From NCBI RefSeq assembly GCF_000219215.1, contig NC_015726.1, positions 1,550,001-1,614,000 on the forward strand: a stretch of DNA of 64,000 bases, in the 5' to 3' direction. The notes below the pieces were generated by a model, which saw only the letters and a program-made list of their open reading frames with translations, ran no database searches and was not told the DNA's origin. Positions 54,626 to 63,884 of the stretch are shown piece by piece. The DNA is from Cupriavidus necator N-1 (GTDB lineage Bacteria; Pseudomonadota; Gammaproteobacteria; Burkholderiales; Burkholderiaceae). The position numbers and the translations under genes are program-made. Position 1 is the stretch's first letter. Each line of letters starts with the position of its first letter.

Positions 54626-55600
54626 TTACTTGCTCAGCCCCGCATCCTCCATATAAGCCCGAATCACCTCATCAAAGCTCGCATCGCTCTGGAACCCCAG
54701 CGACTGCGCACGCTCCGCATTCCACGCCGCCGGCCAGGTCCCGACGATGTTCTCCACGCGCGCTTCGCGCTCCCACGTCACGCGGTCCGCCACGGCATCG
54801 CCCGCCACGCGGCGCAGGGCGTCGACCATGCCGGCAGCCGTGACCGACAGGCCCGGCAGGTTCACCACGCGGCGGTTGCCCAGCCGTTCGCCGGCCAGTT
54901 CGATGCCATTGACCAGTGCCGCCACCGCTGCGCGCGGCGACAGCAGCCACAGCGGCGTGTCCGGTGCCACCGGGCAATTGGCGCTGACACCCGACAGCGG
55001 CTCGCGGATGATGCCGCTGGCGAACGACGAGGCCGCCGCATTGGGCTTGCCCGGGCGCACGCTGATGGTGGGCAGCCGAAGCACGCGGCCGTCGACAAAG
55101 CCGCGGCGGCTGTAGTCCGACAGCAGCAGCTCGCCGATGGCCTTCTGCACGCCGTACGACGATTGCGGGCTCAGCGCGGTGTCGTCCTGCACCACCGGCG
55201 GCAACTGGCCGCCGTAGACCGCGACCGAGCTGGTGAACAGCACGCGCGGCTGGTGGCCCAGCTCACGGCAGGTTTCCAGCAGCGCGCGCGAGGCGTCCAG
55301 GTTGACGCGCATGCCGAGATCGAAATCCGCCTCGGCCTGGCCGCTGACCACGGCCGCCAGGTGGAACACGGCGCCGGTGTCCTTGTCGATGGCCTGGCGC
55401 AGCACGGCCGGGTCGGACAGGTCGCCCGTCACCACGCGCACGCGCGCATCGTCCAGGCCTTGCGGCGCTACCACGTCGAGCAGCGTCAGGCGGTCGATGG
55501 CGACGGGCTGGCCGTCCAGGTTCAGGGTGCCGCGTTGCAGCAGCAGGCGGGCGAATTGCAGGCCGAGGAAGCCGGCGCCGCCGGTAATCAGTACGTTCAT
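54626..55600 (-). CDS. denD: D-erythronate dehydrogenase (SDR-epimerase fold)
   Basis: DenD oxidises D-erythronate to 2-oxo-tetronate with NAD. The 324-residue protein is an extended SDR: MNVLITGGAGFLGLQFARLL at the N-terminus, VFHLAAVVSGQAEADFDLGM, catalytic Ser in LFTSSVAVYGGQLPP and YGVQKAIGELLL with Tyr-x-x-x-Lys. Recognition as DenD rests on this sequence type beside otnI, otnC, otnK and ltnD, a cluster described for Cupriavidus necator. It is last in the operon and separated from otnI by a TnpB fragment. CGGAGCAAG precedes the ATG. Confidence 0.88.
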   Translation of the reverse strand: MNVLITGGAGFLGLQFARLLLQRGTLNLDGQPVAIDRLTLLDVVAPQGLDDARVRVVTGDLSDPAVLRQAIDKDTGAVFHLAAVVSGQAEADFDLGMRVNLDASRALLETCRELGHQPRVLFTSSVAVYGGQLPPVVQDDTALSPQSSYGVQKAIGELLLSDYSRRGFVDGRVLRLPTISVRPGKPNAAASSFASGIIREPLSGVSANCPVAPDTPLWLLSPRAAVAALVNGIELAGERLGNRRVVNLPGLSVTAAGMVDALRRVAGDAVADRVTWEREARVENIVGTWPAAWNAERAQSLGFQSDASFDEVIRAYMEDAGLSK

Positions 55601-55618
55601 CAGACTTGCTCCGAGAAA

Positions 55619-55638
55619 CCTCGCCCTTCAGGGCGGGG
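55619..55638 (+). repeat. Left-end hairpin of a second IS605-type element remnant
   Basis: CCTCGCCC-TTCA-GGGCGGGG is a subterminal hairpin like that at 6005-6024. It lies 43 bp before the TnpB fragment start, so the left end of the element survives. Confidence 0.65.
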
Positions 55639-55680
55639 AGTGAAAGGAGTGCTGCCGGCAGCAAGCAATCCCATATTAGA

Positions 55681-56046
55681 ATGACCGGCATGCTTCTGGT
55701 CTATCGCTACCGGGTGAAGTCGCTGAACGGCCTGCTCAATCAGCAGAGCCGCGCGGTGAACTACGTCTGGAACTTCTGCAACGACACGCAGAAGCACGCA
55801 CTCAAGTGGGGCAAGAAATGGCCCACGGGTTTCGATCTGAACGTGTTGACCACCGGCAGCAGCAAGGAACTGCGCATCCATTCCGGCACCGTCAACGCGG
55901 TTTGCGAGCAGTACGCCAAGTCGCGTAGCCAGCACCGCCGGCCGTACCTGCGCTATCGCGGCCGCAAGTCGCTTGGCTGGGTGCCGCTCAAGGGCCGGGA
56001 TCTCAAGCCTCTTTGGGTTTGCGCGAAGGATCAGCGGCCGAGGTAA
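55681..56046 (+). pseudogene. TnpB N-terminal fragment of a decayed IS605-type element
   Basis: About 110 residues match the N-terminus of an OrfB/TnpB protein: LLVYRYRVKSLNGLLNQQSRAVNYVWNFCND and NAVCEQYAKSRSQHRRPYLRYRGRKSLGWVPLK in outline. The RuvC catalytic and zinc-ribbon parts are absent, as is a right end. The frame stops at 56046 after running over the end of otnI (stop at 56031). The remnant lies within the tetronate operon between otnI and denD. It differs in sequence from the copy at 6-7.7 kb, so it belongs to another element. Confidence 0.8.
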
Positions 56047-56813
56047 GGCTTGAGCCAGCCCAGGCCCTCGGAAGTGCCGGCGCGGGGGCGATATTCGCAG
56101 CCGATCCAGCCTTCGTAGCCGAGCCCGTCGATGACCTCGAACAGATAGGGGTAGTTCAGTTCGCCCAGGTCCGGTTCATGGCGCTCGGGCACGCCGGCGA
56201 TCTGGATATGGCCAATGCCGGACATGTCGCGCTTCAGTTTCATCGCGATATCACCCTCGACGATCTGGCAGTGATAGCAGTCGAACTGCACCTTCAGGTT
56301 GGCCGCGCCGATCTCCTTGCAGATTGCCTGCGCATCGTCCTGGCGGTTCAGGAAGTAGCCTGGCATGTCGCGCGTGTTGATCGGTTCGAGCACGATGGTG
56401 ATGCCCTGTGCGGCAGCGGCCTTGGCGGCGAAGGCCACATTCTCCAGGTAGGCGGCGCGGTGGCGGGCGCGGTCGGCACCGGCCGGCACTAGCCCCGCCA
56501 TCACGTGCACGCGGTCATTGCCGATCACGCCAGCGTATTCCAATGCGCGGCCGACGGCGTCGCGGAACTCCGCCTCGCGCCCCGGCAGCGCAGCCAAGCC
56601 GCGCTCACCGGCTGCCCAGTCGCCCGGCGGGGCGTTGAACAGCGCCTGCGTGAGACCGTTCGCGTCCAGGCGCGCGCGCAGCTCGGTGGCGGCGTGCTCG
56701 TAGGGGAACAGGTACTCTACCGCCCGGAAGCCGTCCGCCGCGGCAGCGGCGAAGCGGTCCAGGAAAGCGTGCTCGTTGTACATCATCGAGAGATTTGCGG
56801 CGAAGCGCGGCAT
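56031..56813 (-). CDS. otnI: 2-oxo-tetronate isomerase (hydroxypyruvate isomerase family)
   Basis: OtnI interconverts 2-oxo- and 3-oxo-tetronate. The 260-residue TIM-barrel has [20 protein letters not shown] at the start, the metal ligands in [18 protein letters not shown] (Glu) and [16 protein letters not shown] (Asp/His), and [19 protein letters not shown] (Glu) at the end, as in the Hyi family. Assignment as OtnI rather than hydroxypyruvate isomerase comes from the otnK, otnC, ltnD and denD context. Confidence 0.9.
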   Translation of the reverse strand: MPRFAANLSMMYNEHAFLDRFAAAAADGFRAVEYLFPYEHAATELRARLDANGLTQALFNAPPGDWAAGERGLAALPGREAEFRDAVGRALEYAGVIGNDRVHVMAGLVPAGADRARHRAAYLENVAFAAKAAAAQGITIVLEPINTRDMPGYFLNRQDDAQAICKEIGAANLKVQFDCYHCQIVEGDIAMKLKRDMSGIGHIQIAGVPERHEPDLGELNYPYLFEVIDGLGYEGWIGCEYRPRAGTSEGLGWLKPYLGR

Positions 56814-56880
56814 GGGAACTCCAAAGCGGTAGTACGGAACCGGCCCGATCGAGGCTAGGTCGAAAGCGGGCCGGCCAGGA

Positions 56881-58254
56881 TCAACGGTTGACCAGTTTAG
56901 CGGGCGTCAGCCACACCAGCACGGCGCCGACGACCAGGATCGCGGACAGCACGTACATGGGCAGCTGCGTACTGTGCGTCATGTCCTTCAGCGCGCCGAC
57001 CATGTACGGCGACACGAAGCCGGCCAGGTTGCCGACCGAATTCACCACGGCAATACCAGAAGCGGCGGCAATGCCCGACAGGAACGAGGTCGGCAGCGAC
57101 CAGAACAGAGGCGCGCAGGTCAGCACCCCGGCAGCGGCCAGCGACAGTGCGGCGATGGCCACCGTTGTATTGTTGGTGAACGAGGCAGCAATGGCAAAGC
57201 CCAAAGCACCCATCAGCGCCGGCACGATCAGGTGCCAGCGGCGCTCGCGGCGGGCGTCGGCGCTGTGGCCCAGGATGTTCATCACGACCACGGCGCAGAT
57301 GAAGGGGATCGCCGACAGCAGGCCGATGTTCAGGTTGCCGGTCACGCCGCTGGCCTTCACCAGCGTGGGCATCCAGAAGGTCAGAGCGTATTGGCCGGTG
57401 ACGAAGCAGAAGTAGATCAGGCACATCCACCACACGCGGCGGTCGGAGAACACCGCGCCCAGCGAGTGGCCGTGGGACTTGCCGGCGGCGGTGGCGGCGT
57501 TAAGGGCGTTGCGCTGGTCTTCCTCGATATTGCGCTTGAGCACGCGCTTTTCATCGGCGTCGAGCCACGGTGCCTTGTCGATGCCGTCGCGCAGCACGAA
57601 GATCGTCACCACGCCGATCACGAACGCGGGCAGCGCCTCGATCAGGAACATCCATTGCCAGCCACGCATATCGTGCACGCCGTTGAAGGCATCCATGATC
57701 CAGCCCGACAGCGGGTTGCCGAACATGCCTGCAATGGGGATGCCCGACATGAACAGCGCGATCATCTTGCCGCGGCGGTTGGCCGGGAACCAGTAGGTCA
57801 GGTACAGGATCACGCCGGGGTAGAAGCCCGCTTCGGCCAGGCCGAGCAGGAATCGCATCGTGTAGAACTGGGTCGGCGTCTTCACGAACAGGAACAGCGC
57901 CGAGATGATGCCCCAGGTGATCATGATGCGCGCGATCCAGATGCGCGCGCCGATGCGGTGCATCAGCAGGTTGCTGGGCACCTCGAAGAGGAAGTAGCCG
58001 ATAAAGAACAGGCCGGCGCCGAGGCCGAACACGGTCTCGGAGAAGGCCAGGTCCTGGCCCATCTGCAGCTTGGCGAAGCCGACGTTGACGCGGTCGAGGT
58101 AGGCGACCACGTAGCACAGCATCAGGAACGGCATGACACGCCAGAACACCTTGCTGTAGGCGCGTTTTTCGATCTGGGCTTCGGTGTCCAGCCGGGCGTT
58201 GCCGCCCAGGCTGTCAAGGGCGGGCACGCTCGCCGCCGGTTGGTTTGGATTCAC
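56881..58254 (-). CDS. MFS transporter, ACS family, likely for threonate/erythronate
   Basis: This 457-residue carrier has twelve predicted helices and anion:cation symporter landmarks: [40 protein letters not shown], and [21 protein letters not shown] chose GTG at 58254 (start [10 protein letters not shown]) because GGAG lies 8 bases before it; the open extension is Pro/His rich and unlikely. Sitting between otnC and otnI, it probably imports the four-carbon sugar acids. The substrate is inferred. Confidence 0.9.
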   Translation of the reverse strand: MNPNQPAASVPALDSLGGNARLDTEAQIEKRAYSKVFWRVMPFLMLCYVVAYLDRVNVGFAKLQMGQDLAFSETVFGLGAGLFFIGYFLFEVPSNLLMHRIGARIWIARIMITWGIISALFLFVKTPTQFYTMRFLLGLAEAGFYPGVILYLTYWFPANRRGKMIALFMSGIPIAGMFGNPLSGWIMDAFNGVHDMRGWQWMFLIEALPAFVIGVVTIFVLRDGIDKAPWLDADEKRVLKRNIEEDQRNALNAATAAGKSHGHSLGAVFSDRRVWWMCLIYFCFVTGQYALTFWMPTLVKASGVTGNLNIGLLSAIPFICAVVVMNILGHSADARRERRWHLIVPALMGALGFAIAASFTNNTTVAIAALSLAAAGVLTCAPLFWSLPTSFLSGIAAASGIAVVNSVGNLAGFVSPYMVGALKDMTHSTQLPMYVLSAILVVGAVLVWLTPAKLVNR

Positions 58255-58383
58255 GGTGGTCTCCGGGTATGGTGGTGGGTCTAATGCGGCGGCGCGCGGA
58301 ATGCAGGCATGCGCGTCCCCCGCACGGTGGCCGCTAGGCAACCGCGCCGGGTGAAGCCGTCGTTTATCGGGGAAAAGCGGTTG

Positions 58384-59037
58384 TTACCAGCGCGCCTGGA
58401 AGGCGTCGCGCAACTCAGCCAGTGCGCCGTCGGGCAGCGCCGCGCGGGCGGCGAAGCCCGGCGTGTCTTTCATCGTCATCCATAGCTTGGCGGTCTCCTC
58501 CAGTTCTTCCAGCGCGAACGCGGCGCGCGAGACGCTGGATTCCCACACCACCGGGCCAAGGCGCTCCAGCAGCACGCCACGCACCTGCGCGGCCAGCGTG
58601 GCCACGCGCGCGGCCACGGCCGGATCGCCGGGGCGATGGTAGGGAATCAGCGGGATATGGCCGACCTTCATCACGTAATACGGCGTGAGCGGCGGCAGTA
58701 CGTCGTCCGGTTGCCAGACACCAGCCAGCGTCAGGGCCACGAGGTGCGTCGAGTGCGTATGCACCACGGCGTGCGCCCCGGGGTTGTTGTCGTAGATCGC
58801 GCGATGCAGCGTCAGCGTCTTGGACGGCTTGTCGCCGGAGGCCCAGCTGCCATCAGTGGCCACCTTGGCAACCGCGGCCGGGTCCATCATGCCCAGGCAG
58901 GCATCGGTCGGCGTGATCAGCCAGCCGTCGTCCAGCCGCGCGCTGATATTGCCGGCCGAGCCCACGGTATAGCCGCGCTGGTACAGGCTGGCGCCGATGC
59001 GGCAGATCTCTTCGCGCAGCTGGTTTTCCGTACTCAC
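58384..59037 (-). CDS. otnC: 3-oxo-tetronate 4-phosphate decarboxylase (class II aldolase family)
   Basis: OtnC decarboxylates 3-oxo-tetronate 4-phosphate to dihydroxyacetone phosphate. The 217-residue aldolase II fold has RGYTVGSAGNISARLDDGWL, the zinc histidines in AVVHTHSTHLVALT, and IPYHRPGDPAVAARVA with a third His. It starts with GTG at 59037, where GTGA overlaps the otnK stop, so the two are translationally coupled. Fuculose-phosphate aldolase annotations would be less precise given the cluster. Confidence 0.9.
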   Translation of the reverse strand: MSTENQLREEICRIGASLYQRGYTVGSAGNISARLDDGWLITPTDACLGMMDPAAVAKVATDGSWASGDKPSKTLTLHRAIYDNNPGAHAVVHTHSTHLVALTLAGVWQPDDVLPPLTPYYVMKVGHIPLIPYHRPGDPAVAARVATLAAQVRGVLLERLGPVVWESSVSRAAFALEELEETAKLWMTMKDTPGFAARAALPDGALAELRDAFQARW

Positions 59038-60335
59038 GACTGGCCTCCAAGCTGGCGCAGCGCCTCGTCAAAGAAGTCCGGGCCGCCGAAGTTGCCCGAC
59101 TTGAGCGCCAGCGCCAGCGGCTTTGCATCCAGCGTGACGGTGGCCGGCACGCCCGGTGCAATCTGCGCGCCGATACGCAAGGCGCGCACGCCCAGCGCCT
59201 GCACCACCGCGCCGGAGGTTTCGCCGCCGGCCACGACGAAGCGGCGCGTACCGCGTGCCAGCAGCCCGGCGGCAACCGTGGCCAGGCACTGCTCGACCAG
59301 GTGTCCTGCGCGCTCAACGCCCAGTTCGGCCTGCACGGCCTTGACTTCATCGGGGCTGGAGGTGGCGTAGATCAGCACAGGTTCGTCATGCGCGGCAGCA
59401 AAGGCCAGCGCCGAGTCGGCCACGGCTTCGCCGCGCGCCAGCGCGAGCGGGTCGATGCGCAGCGCCGGGCGGCCTTGTTCCAGCCAGCGTGCCACCTGGC
59501 CATTGGTCGCGCGCGAGGCGCTGCCGGCCAGCACCACGCCCGGGCCGTCGATGGCAGGCACCGAAGCGGCGTCACCGCGCTGCGGCAGCAGGCCGGCGCG
59601 GCGGAAATTCCCGGGCAGTCCCAGCGCGATGCCGGAGCCGCCGGTAATCAGCGGCAGGTTGGCGCAGGCTTCGCCCAGCGTAAACAGGTCCGCGTCGGAT
59701 ACCGCGTCGGCTATCGCCAGCCGCACGCCGTCGCTGCGCAGCGCGGCGATGCGCTCGGCCGTGGCCTGCGCGCCGCGTGCCACCGCGTCGTAGCGCAGCA
59801 GGCCGACCTTGCTCTTGCTCTGGCGCTGCAGCACGCGCACCAGGCTGGCATCGGTCATCGGCGTCAGCGGATGGTGCTCCATGCCCGATTCATTGAGCAG
59901 CACGTCGCCCACGAACAGGTGGCCGCGGAAGATGGTGCGGCCGTTCTCGGGAAAGGCCGGGCAGGCGATGGTGAAATCGCTGTCCAGCGCCGCCAGCAGC
60001 GCCTCGGCCACCGGGCCGATATTGCCGGCATCGGTCGAGTCGAAGGTGGAGCAGTACTTGAAGACAAACTGGCGGCAGCCCTGCGCGCGCAGCCATTGCA
60101 GCGCGGCCAGCGACTGGGCCACGGCCTCGACGGCCGGGATGGTGCGGGACTTGAGCGCCACCACCAGCGCATCGGCTTCGCCAATGTCCTGCACGGCGCC
60201 CACGTCGGGCAGGCCGATGGTCTGCACGGTGCGCATGCCATTGCGCACCAGCGTGTTGGCGAGGTCGGTGGCGCCGGTGAAATCGTCGGCGATGCAGCCC
60301 AAAAGCGGGCGATGGGCGAGGGTGCCTGCGGTCAT
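59034..60335 (-). CDS. otnK: 3-oxo-tetronate kinase (DUF1537 family)
   Basis: OtnK phosphorylates 3-oxo-tetronate at C4 with ATP. The 433-residue protein has both four-carbon-acid kinase halves: N-terminal LLGCIADDFTGATDLANTLV and KYCSTFDSTDAGNIGPVAE, and C-terminal GTRRFVVAGGETSGAVVQAL (nucleotide-binding) with PLALALKSGNFGGPDFF. These are hallmark motifs of the DUF1537 kinases. It overlaps otnC by 4 bp and follows ltnD by 12 bp. Confidence 0.93.
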   Translation of the reverse strand: MTAGTLAHRPLLGCIADDFTGATDLANTLVRNGMRTVQTIGLPDVGAVQDIGEADALVVALKSRTIPAVEAVAQSLAALQWLRAQGCRQFVFKYCSTFDSTDAGNIGPVAEALLAALDSDFTIACPAFPENGRTIFRGHLFVGDVLLNESGMEHHPLTPMTDASLVRVLQRQSKSKVGLLRYDAVARGAQATAERIAALRSDGVRLAIADAVSDADLFTLGEACANLPLITGGSGIALGLPGNFRRAGLLPQRGDAASVPAIDGPGVVLAGSASRATNGQVARWLEQGRPALRIDPLALARGEAVADSALAFAAAHDEPVLIYATSSPDEVKAVQAELGVERAGHLVEQCLATVAAGLLARGTRRFVVAGGETSGAVVQALGVRALRIGAQIAPGVPATVTLDAKPLALALKSGNFGGPDFFDEALRQLGGQS

Positions 60336-60347
60336 CGTGCGCCCCTC

Positions 60348-61241
60348 TTATTCGGCCTTGCCCGGCAGTTCGATGCCCGGGAAGATCTTGATCACGGCCG
60401 AGTCGTCCTCGCCGCCATGGCCGGCGGTGGAAGCCATCATGAACATCTGGTGCGCGGCCGCCGACAGCGGCAGCGGGAATTTGCTTTGGCGCGCGGTGTC
60501 GAGCACCATGCCCAGGTCCTTGACGAAGATGTCGACCGCTGACAGCGGCGTGTAGTCGCCCTTCAGGATATGGGGCACGCGGTTCTCGAACATCCACGAG
60601 TTGCCCGCGCTGTGCGTGATCACGTCATAGAGCGCATCCGGGTCCACGCCTTCGCGCAGGCCCAGTGCCATCGCCTCGGCGGCCGCGGCGATATGCACGC
60701 CGGCCAGCAGCTGGTTGATGATCTTGACCTTGGAGCCCGCGCCGTGCGCGGCGCCCAGGCGGTACACCTTGCCGGCGATGGCGGCCAGCACGTCCTCGGC
60801 CAGCGAGTAGGCTTCGGCCGGGCCGGAGGTCATCATGGTCATTTCGCCGCTGGCGGCGCGCGCTGCGCCGCCGGAGACCGGTGCGTCCAGCATCAGCAGG
60901 CCCTGTTCCGCCAGCCGGCGGCCCAGCGCCTGGGCAAAGCCCGGCGGCACGGTGGCGCTGGCGATCACCAGCTTGCCCGGCTCCATCGCGGCCGCGGCAC
61001 CGTTGGCGCCGAACAGCACGGCCTCGGTCTGCTGCGCGTTGACCACCAGCGTCAGCACCACGTCGCAACGGCTGCCCAGCTCGGCGGGCGAGGCGCACGG
61101 CACACCGCCGGCATCGGCAAAGCGCTGCAGCACTTCGGGGCGCAGGTCGCACGCGTGCACGTTGAAGCCGGCACGCAGCAGCGACTGCGCGACACCAAAG
61201 CCCATGGCACCAAGGCCGATGACGCCGATATTCCTGGACAT
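60348..61241 (-). CDS. ltnD: L-threonate dehydrogenase (beta-hydroxyacid dehydrogenase family)
   Basis: LtnD oxidises L-threonate at C2 with NAD to 2-oxo-tetronate. The 297-residue protein has IGVIGLGAMGFGVAQSLLRAG (Rossmann start), LMLDAPVSGGAARAASGEMT (substrate-binding), and GAAHGAGSKVKIINQLLAGV with the catalytic Lys. ATG 61241 is the homologous start. It is the first enzyme gene after the regulator. In isolation it could be called tartronate semialdehyde reductase-like; the cluster decides. Confidence 0.9.
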   Translation of the reverse strand: MSRNIGVIGLGAMGFGVAQSLLRAGFNVHACDLRPEVLQRFADAGGVPCASPAELGSRCDVVLTLVVNAQQTEAVLFGANGAAAAMEPGKLVIASATVPPGFAQALGRRLAEQGLLMLDAPVSGGAARAASGEMTMMTSGPAEAYSLAEDVLAAIAGKVYRLGAAHGAGSKVKIINQLLAGVHIAAAAEAMALGLREGVDPDALYDVITHSAGNSWMFENRVPHILKGDYTPLSAVDIFVKDLGMVLDTARQSKFPLPLSAAAHQMFMMASTAGHGGEDDSAVIKIFPGIELPGKAE

Positions 61242-61296
61242 GAAGGGACTCCTGAAACAGATACGGATAATTCGATGGTTCGGGCTTGCGCGCGCG

Positions 61297-62067
61297 TCAG
61301 TTGGTGGCGCCGTGCGCTTCGCCGCTCTCGTCGGCACCAAGCTGGGCCAGCCGGTGCGCGGCGTTGTACATATGGTTCTGCGCGGCATTGCGCGCGGCCA
61401 GCGGGTCGCCTGCGCGGATGGCGGCGACGATGGCCTGGTGTTCTTCACGCACCTGGCGCGAAAAGTCCGCGCGGCGCGCCTCGTTGGTCCGGGTCACGCG
61501 CGTGGCCGCTTCCAGGTACTGGCTGAGGAAGGCCAGCGTCTTCAGGAAATACGGGTTGCCGGTGGCCTCGGCGATGGCACGGTGGAAGGCCACGTCTTCG
61601 GCCACGCCGTCGCCGCCTTGCGCTACCTCTTCGTCGAGCCGGGCCAGCGCGGCGTCGATGGCTGCCATCGACGCATCGGTGCGGCGGCGGGCGGCCTGCG
61701 CGGCCACCTCGGCCTCGATCGCGCGGCGCAGCTCGACGATCTGCAGCACCGATTCCAGCGTGCCGGTTTCGGTGTAGTCGATGCGCAGCGGCCGGATGCC
61801 GGCCTGTAGCGTCACGAACACGCCGCTGCCCTGGCGCGACTCCACCACGCCTTCGTACTTGAGCCGGGAGATGGCTTCGCGCACCACGGTGCGGCTGACG
61901 CCGAATTCCTCGGACAGCACCGCCTCGGTCGGCAGCTTGGCGCCGCGGGCAAAGGCGCCGCTCTGGATCTTGTCCAGCAACTGTTCGGCGACGTTGTCGG
62001 TCAGGGCGCGGGCTGGGACTTTCTGGAACACGGAAGTCTCCGGGTCATTGGGTAATAAGGTCATCAT
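61297..62067 (-). CDS. FadR-subfamily GntR transcriptional regulator
   Basis: This 256-residue regulator has a GntR winged helix (LPTEAVLSEEFGVSRTVVREA, SRLKYEGVVESRQGSGVFV) and a C-terminal FCD effector domain with metal-binding residues (ELRRAIEAEVAAQAARR; DVAFHRAIAEATGNPYFL; REEHQAIVAAIRAGD). It is 55 bp upstream of ltnD on the same strand, probably autoregulated and responsive to a tetronate or pathway intermediate. Met 1 or Met 2 (62067 or 62064) may be the start. Confidence 0.93.
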   Translation of the reverse strand: MMTLLPNDPETSVFQKVPARALTDNVAEQLLDKIQSGAFARGAKLPTEAVLSEEFGVSRTVVREAISRLKYEGVVESRQGSGVFVTLQAGIRPLRIDYTETGTLESVLQIVELRRAIEAEVAAQAARRRTDASMAAIDAALARLDEEVAQGGDGVAEDVAFHRAIAEATGNPYFLKTLAFLSQYLEAATRVTRTNEARRADFSRQVREEHQAIVAAIRAGDPLAARNAAQNHMYNAAHRLAQLGADESGEAHGATN

Positions 62068-62232
62068 ACAAATTTGCTAAAGGGATGCCTCCCCGGGCAA
62101 ACCCTAATCTGGTGCGGAAGATGTCGTCTTTGGTCCACTTTGGTGCAATATGCGCGCCCCGCACCACTGGCGTATGATGAGCGCCCGCCCGGATTTCGGG
62201 CGCTGCCATTCAACCAGCCTGATTGCACCGCC
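62068..62232. promoter_or_regulatory. Divergent region between tetronate regulator and GNAT gene
   Basis: This 165-bp gap has AT-rich DNA near 62062-62095 (ATACAAATTTGC), likely the tetronate operon promoter, and a direct repeat CTTTGGTCCA/CTTTGGTGCA at about 62127-62146. Either could be a GntR site; neither is proven. Confidence 0.4.
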
Positions 62233-62661
62233 ATGCCCGTCACCGTCCTGATCTGCCCCTGGTCCGAAGCCCGCGAACGCGCGCGCGCCATCCGCTACAC
62301 CGTCTTCGTCGAAGAGCAGGGCGTGCCGGTGGAGCTGGAATGGGATGAATGGGACGAGCCGAGCTGGCACGCGCTGGCGCTGGCCGAGGATGGCACGCCG
62401 GTCGCCACCGGACGGCTGCTGCCAGATGGCCATATCGGGCGCATGGCGGTGCTGAAGTCCGCGCGCGGCACCGGCGTCGGCGCACTGGTGCTGGATGCGC
62501 TGATGCGCAAGGCTGAGGCGCTTGGCTACCCGGAACTGGTACTCAATGCGCAGACGCACGCCGCGCCGTTCTATGCGCGCGTGGGCTTTGCTCAGGTGGG
62601 GCCGGAATTCGAAGAGGCGGGCATCCCGCACGTGGAGATGCGCAAGCGGCTGGCCGGCTGA
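62233..62661 (+). CDS. GNAT-family N-acetyltransferase
   Basis: This 142-residue ElaA/YjcF-like acetyltransferase has IRYTVFVEEQGVPVELEWDE at the N-terminus (family hallmark), the acetyl-CoA loop region IGRMAVLKSARGTGVGALVL, and LNAQTHAAPFYARVGFAQVG near the end. The substrate is unknown. The ATG at 62233 follows a weak ribosome-binding site; the longer open frame upstream covers the regulator's promoter and is rejected. Confidence 0.92.
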   Translation: MPVTVLICPWSEARERARAIRYTVFVEEQGVPVELEWDEWDEPSWHALALAEDGTPVATGRLLPDGHIGRMAVLKSARGTGVGALVLDALMRKAEALGYPELVLNAQTHAAPFYARVGFAQVGPEFEEAGIPHVEMRKRLAG

Positions 62662-62679
62662 ACGCCGGGAATCCGTGCT

Positions 62680-63507
62680 TCAGCGTGGCGCGGGCACGAT
62701 GCCGGTGTCGCGTTGCAGGTTCAGCTTGCCGTGGAAGTTGACGTCGCCGATGCGCCCGTCGGCGTCGAAGCTGCGCTCGCTCAGGTCGAAACGGCCATCG
62801 TGGCGCACGCGTAGCACCGTGCTGGCGCGCGTGCCGTACAGCGGCGAGCGGATGAATGCCGACGACAGCAGCTTTTCCCATTCCGGCGCCACGCCCGTGG
62901 CTGGCAGTTCGAAATCCGCCGCCTGGCGCGCGTCGGCGAGCATTTGCAGGTAGGGCTCGGCGCTGGCGTTGGCCTGGCCGCTGTCGGCGGCCAGCACCTC
63001 GGCCAGCGCGCCCACGCGGCTGCGCACCTTGGGCCAGGGCGTGTCGAGCAGGGCGTTGGACAGGCCGTACAGCCCCGGGCGCAGCCGTTGCGGCTGGCGC
63101 GAGGCGGAGCGGTTGCTGTACCACCAGAGTTCACGCAGGTCGCTCGCCAGCAGGTTGAAGCCGTTGTAGCAGCCGTCTTCGCCGGCGAGGCCGTCCAGGT
63201 AATCGAACGGGGCCGCATGGCCGCGCAGGAAGCCGGCCACCAGCTCGCCGCGCGAGCGCGCGTCGGTGCGTTTTTCGGACGGGGCGCGGTAGTTGGTTAG
63301 TGCGGCGAAGCGGCCGTCGGCGTTGACGCCCATCCAGGTGCCAGGCTCGCCGATGACTTCCGCCAGGTCGCGCCCGGCCAGCACCTGCGGTGCATCCTGC
63401 CACCAGTGCGCGGCCGCCGCGGGGCGGACATAGAATTCATCGCGGTTGCCGGCGACGACCAGGGCATAGTCCGGGTGGGATTGCCAGGCAACCAGGATCA
63501 GACACAT
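62680..63507 (-). CDS. NRDE/TANGO2 family protein
   Basis: This 275-residue protein begins MCLILVAWQSHPDYALVVAGNRDEFY, with the Cys2 N-terminus and the NRDE motif that names the family. It also has GTWMGVNADGRFAALTNYRAP and FIRSPLYGTRASTVLRVRHDG. The fold is Ntn-hydrolase-like and the animal homologue TANGO2 is linked to haem and lipid handling; bacterial function is unclear. It lies 69 bp downstream of the DUF4936 gene. Confidence 0.93.
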   Translation of the reverse strand: MCLILVAWQSHPDYALVVAGNRDEFYVRPAAAAHWWQDAPQVLAGRDLAEVIGEPGTWMGVNADGRFAALTNYRAPSEKRTDARSRGELVAGFLRGHAAPFDYLDGLAGEDGCYNGFNLLASDLRELWWYSNRSASRQPQRLRPGLYGLSNALLDTPWPKVRSRVGALAEVLAADSGQANASAEPYLQMLADARQAADFELPATGVAPEWEKLLSSAFIRSPLYGTRASTVLRVRHDGRFDLSERSFDADGRIGDVNFHGKLNLQRDTGIVPAPR

Positions 63508-63576
63508 CGCTTTGCTTCCTTTGCCGCCGGGGTTGCTGCAGTGGCACCCGGCGTACTTCAGTCCAACGGCAGACGC

Positions 63577-63867
63577 CTATAGCACGTCCAGGTCCACAAA
63601 GTGCTCGGCCCGCCGCTCGCCATCCACCCATTGGTCCAGCCCGCTCTGCCGCCACAGGCCTTCCAGCGTGGCATCGAAAGCAGGCGGCACGTCGGCGTAG
63701 CATTCCATCCAGGTCTGCACGCCGGCGCGGGTTTCCGGCCTGCGCATCAGCGTACCACCAATTCCGGTTGCTTCGGCGACCGTCTCCATCCAGCGGTGCC
63801 AGTGCGGTAGCGCCTCGGCGGCGACGGCTTCCGGGACGCGGAAATAGACGTAGAGGTGATCGCTCAT
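63577..63867 (-). CDS. DUF4936 family protein
   Basis: This 96-residue protein starts MSDHLYVYFRVPEAVAAEAL and has HWHRWMETVAEATGIGGTLM and MECYADVPPAFDATLEGLW. I recognise it as the small antibiotic-monooxygenase-like DUF4936 family seen in betaproteobacteria next to NRDE and ygfZ genes. No function is known. It follows the upstream partial gene by 17 bp. Confidence 0.8.
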   Translation of the reverse strand: MSDHLYVYFRVPEAVAAEALPHWHRWMETVAEATGIGGTLMRRPETRAGVQTWMECYADVPPAFDATLEGLWRQSGLDQWVDGERRAEHFVDLDVL

Positions 63868-63884
63868 GGCAGGTCCCTGTGGGT

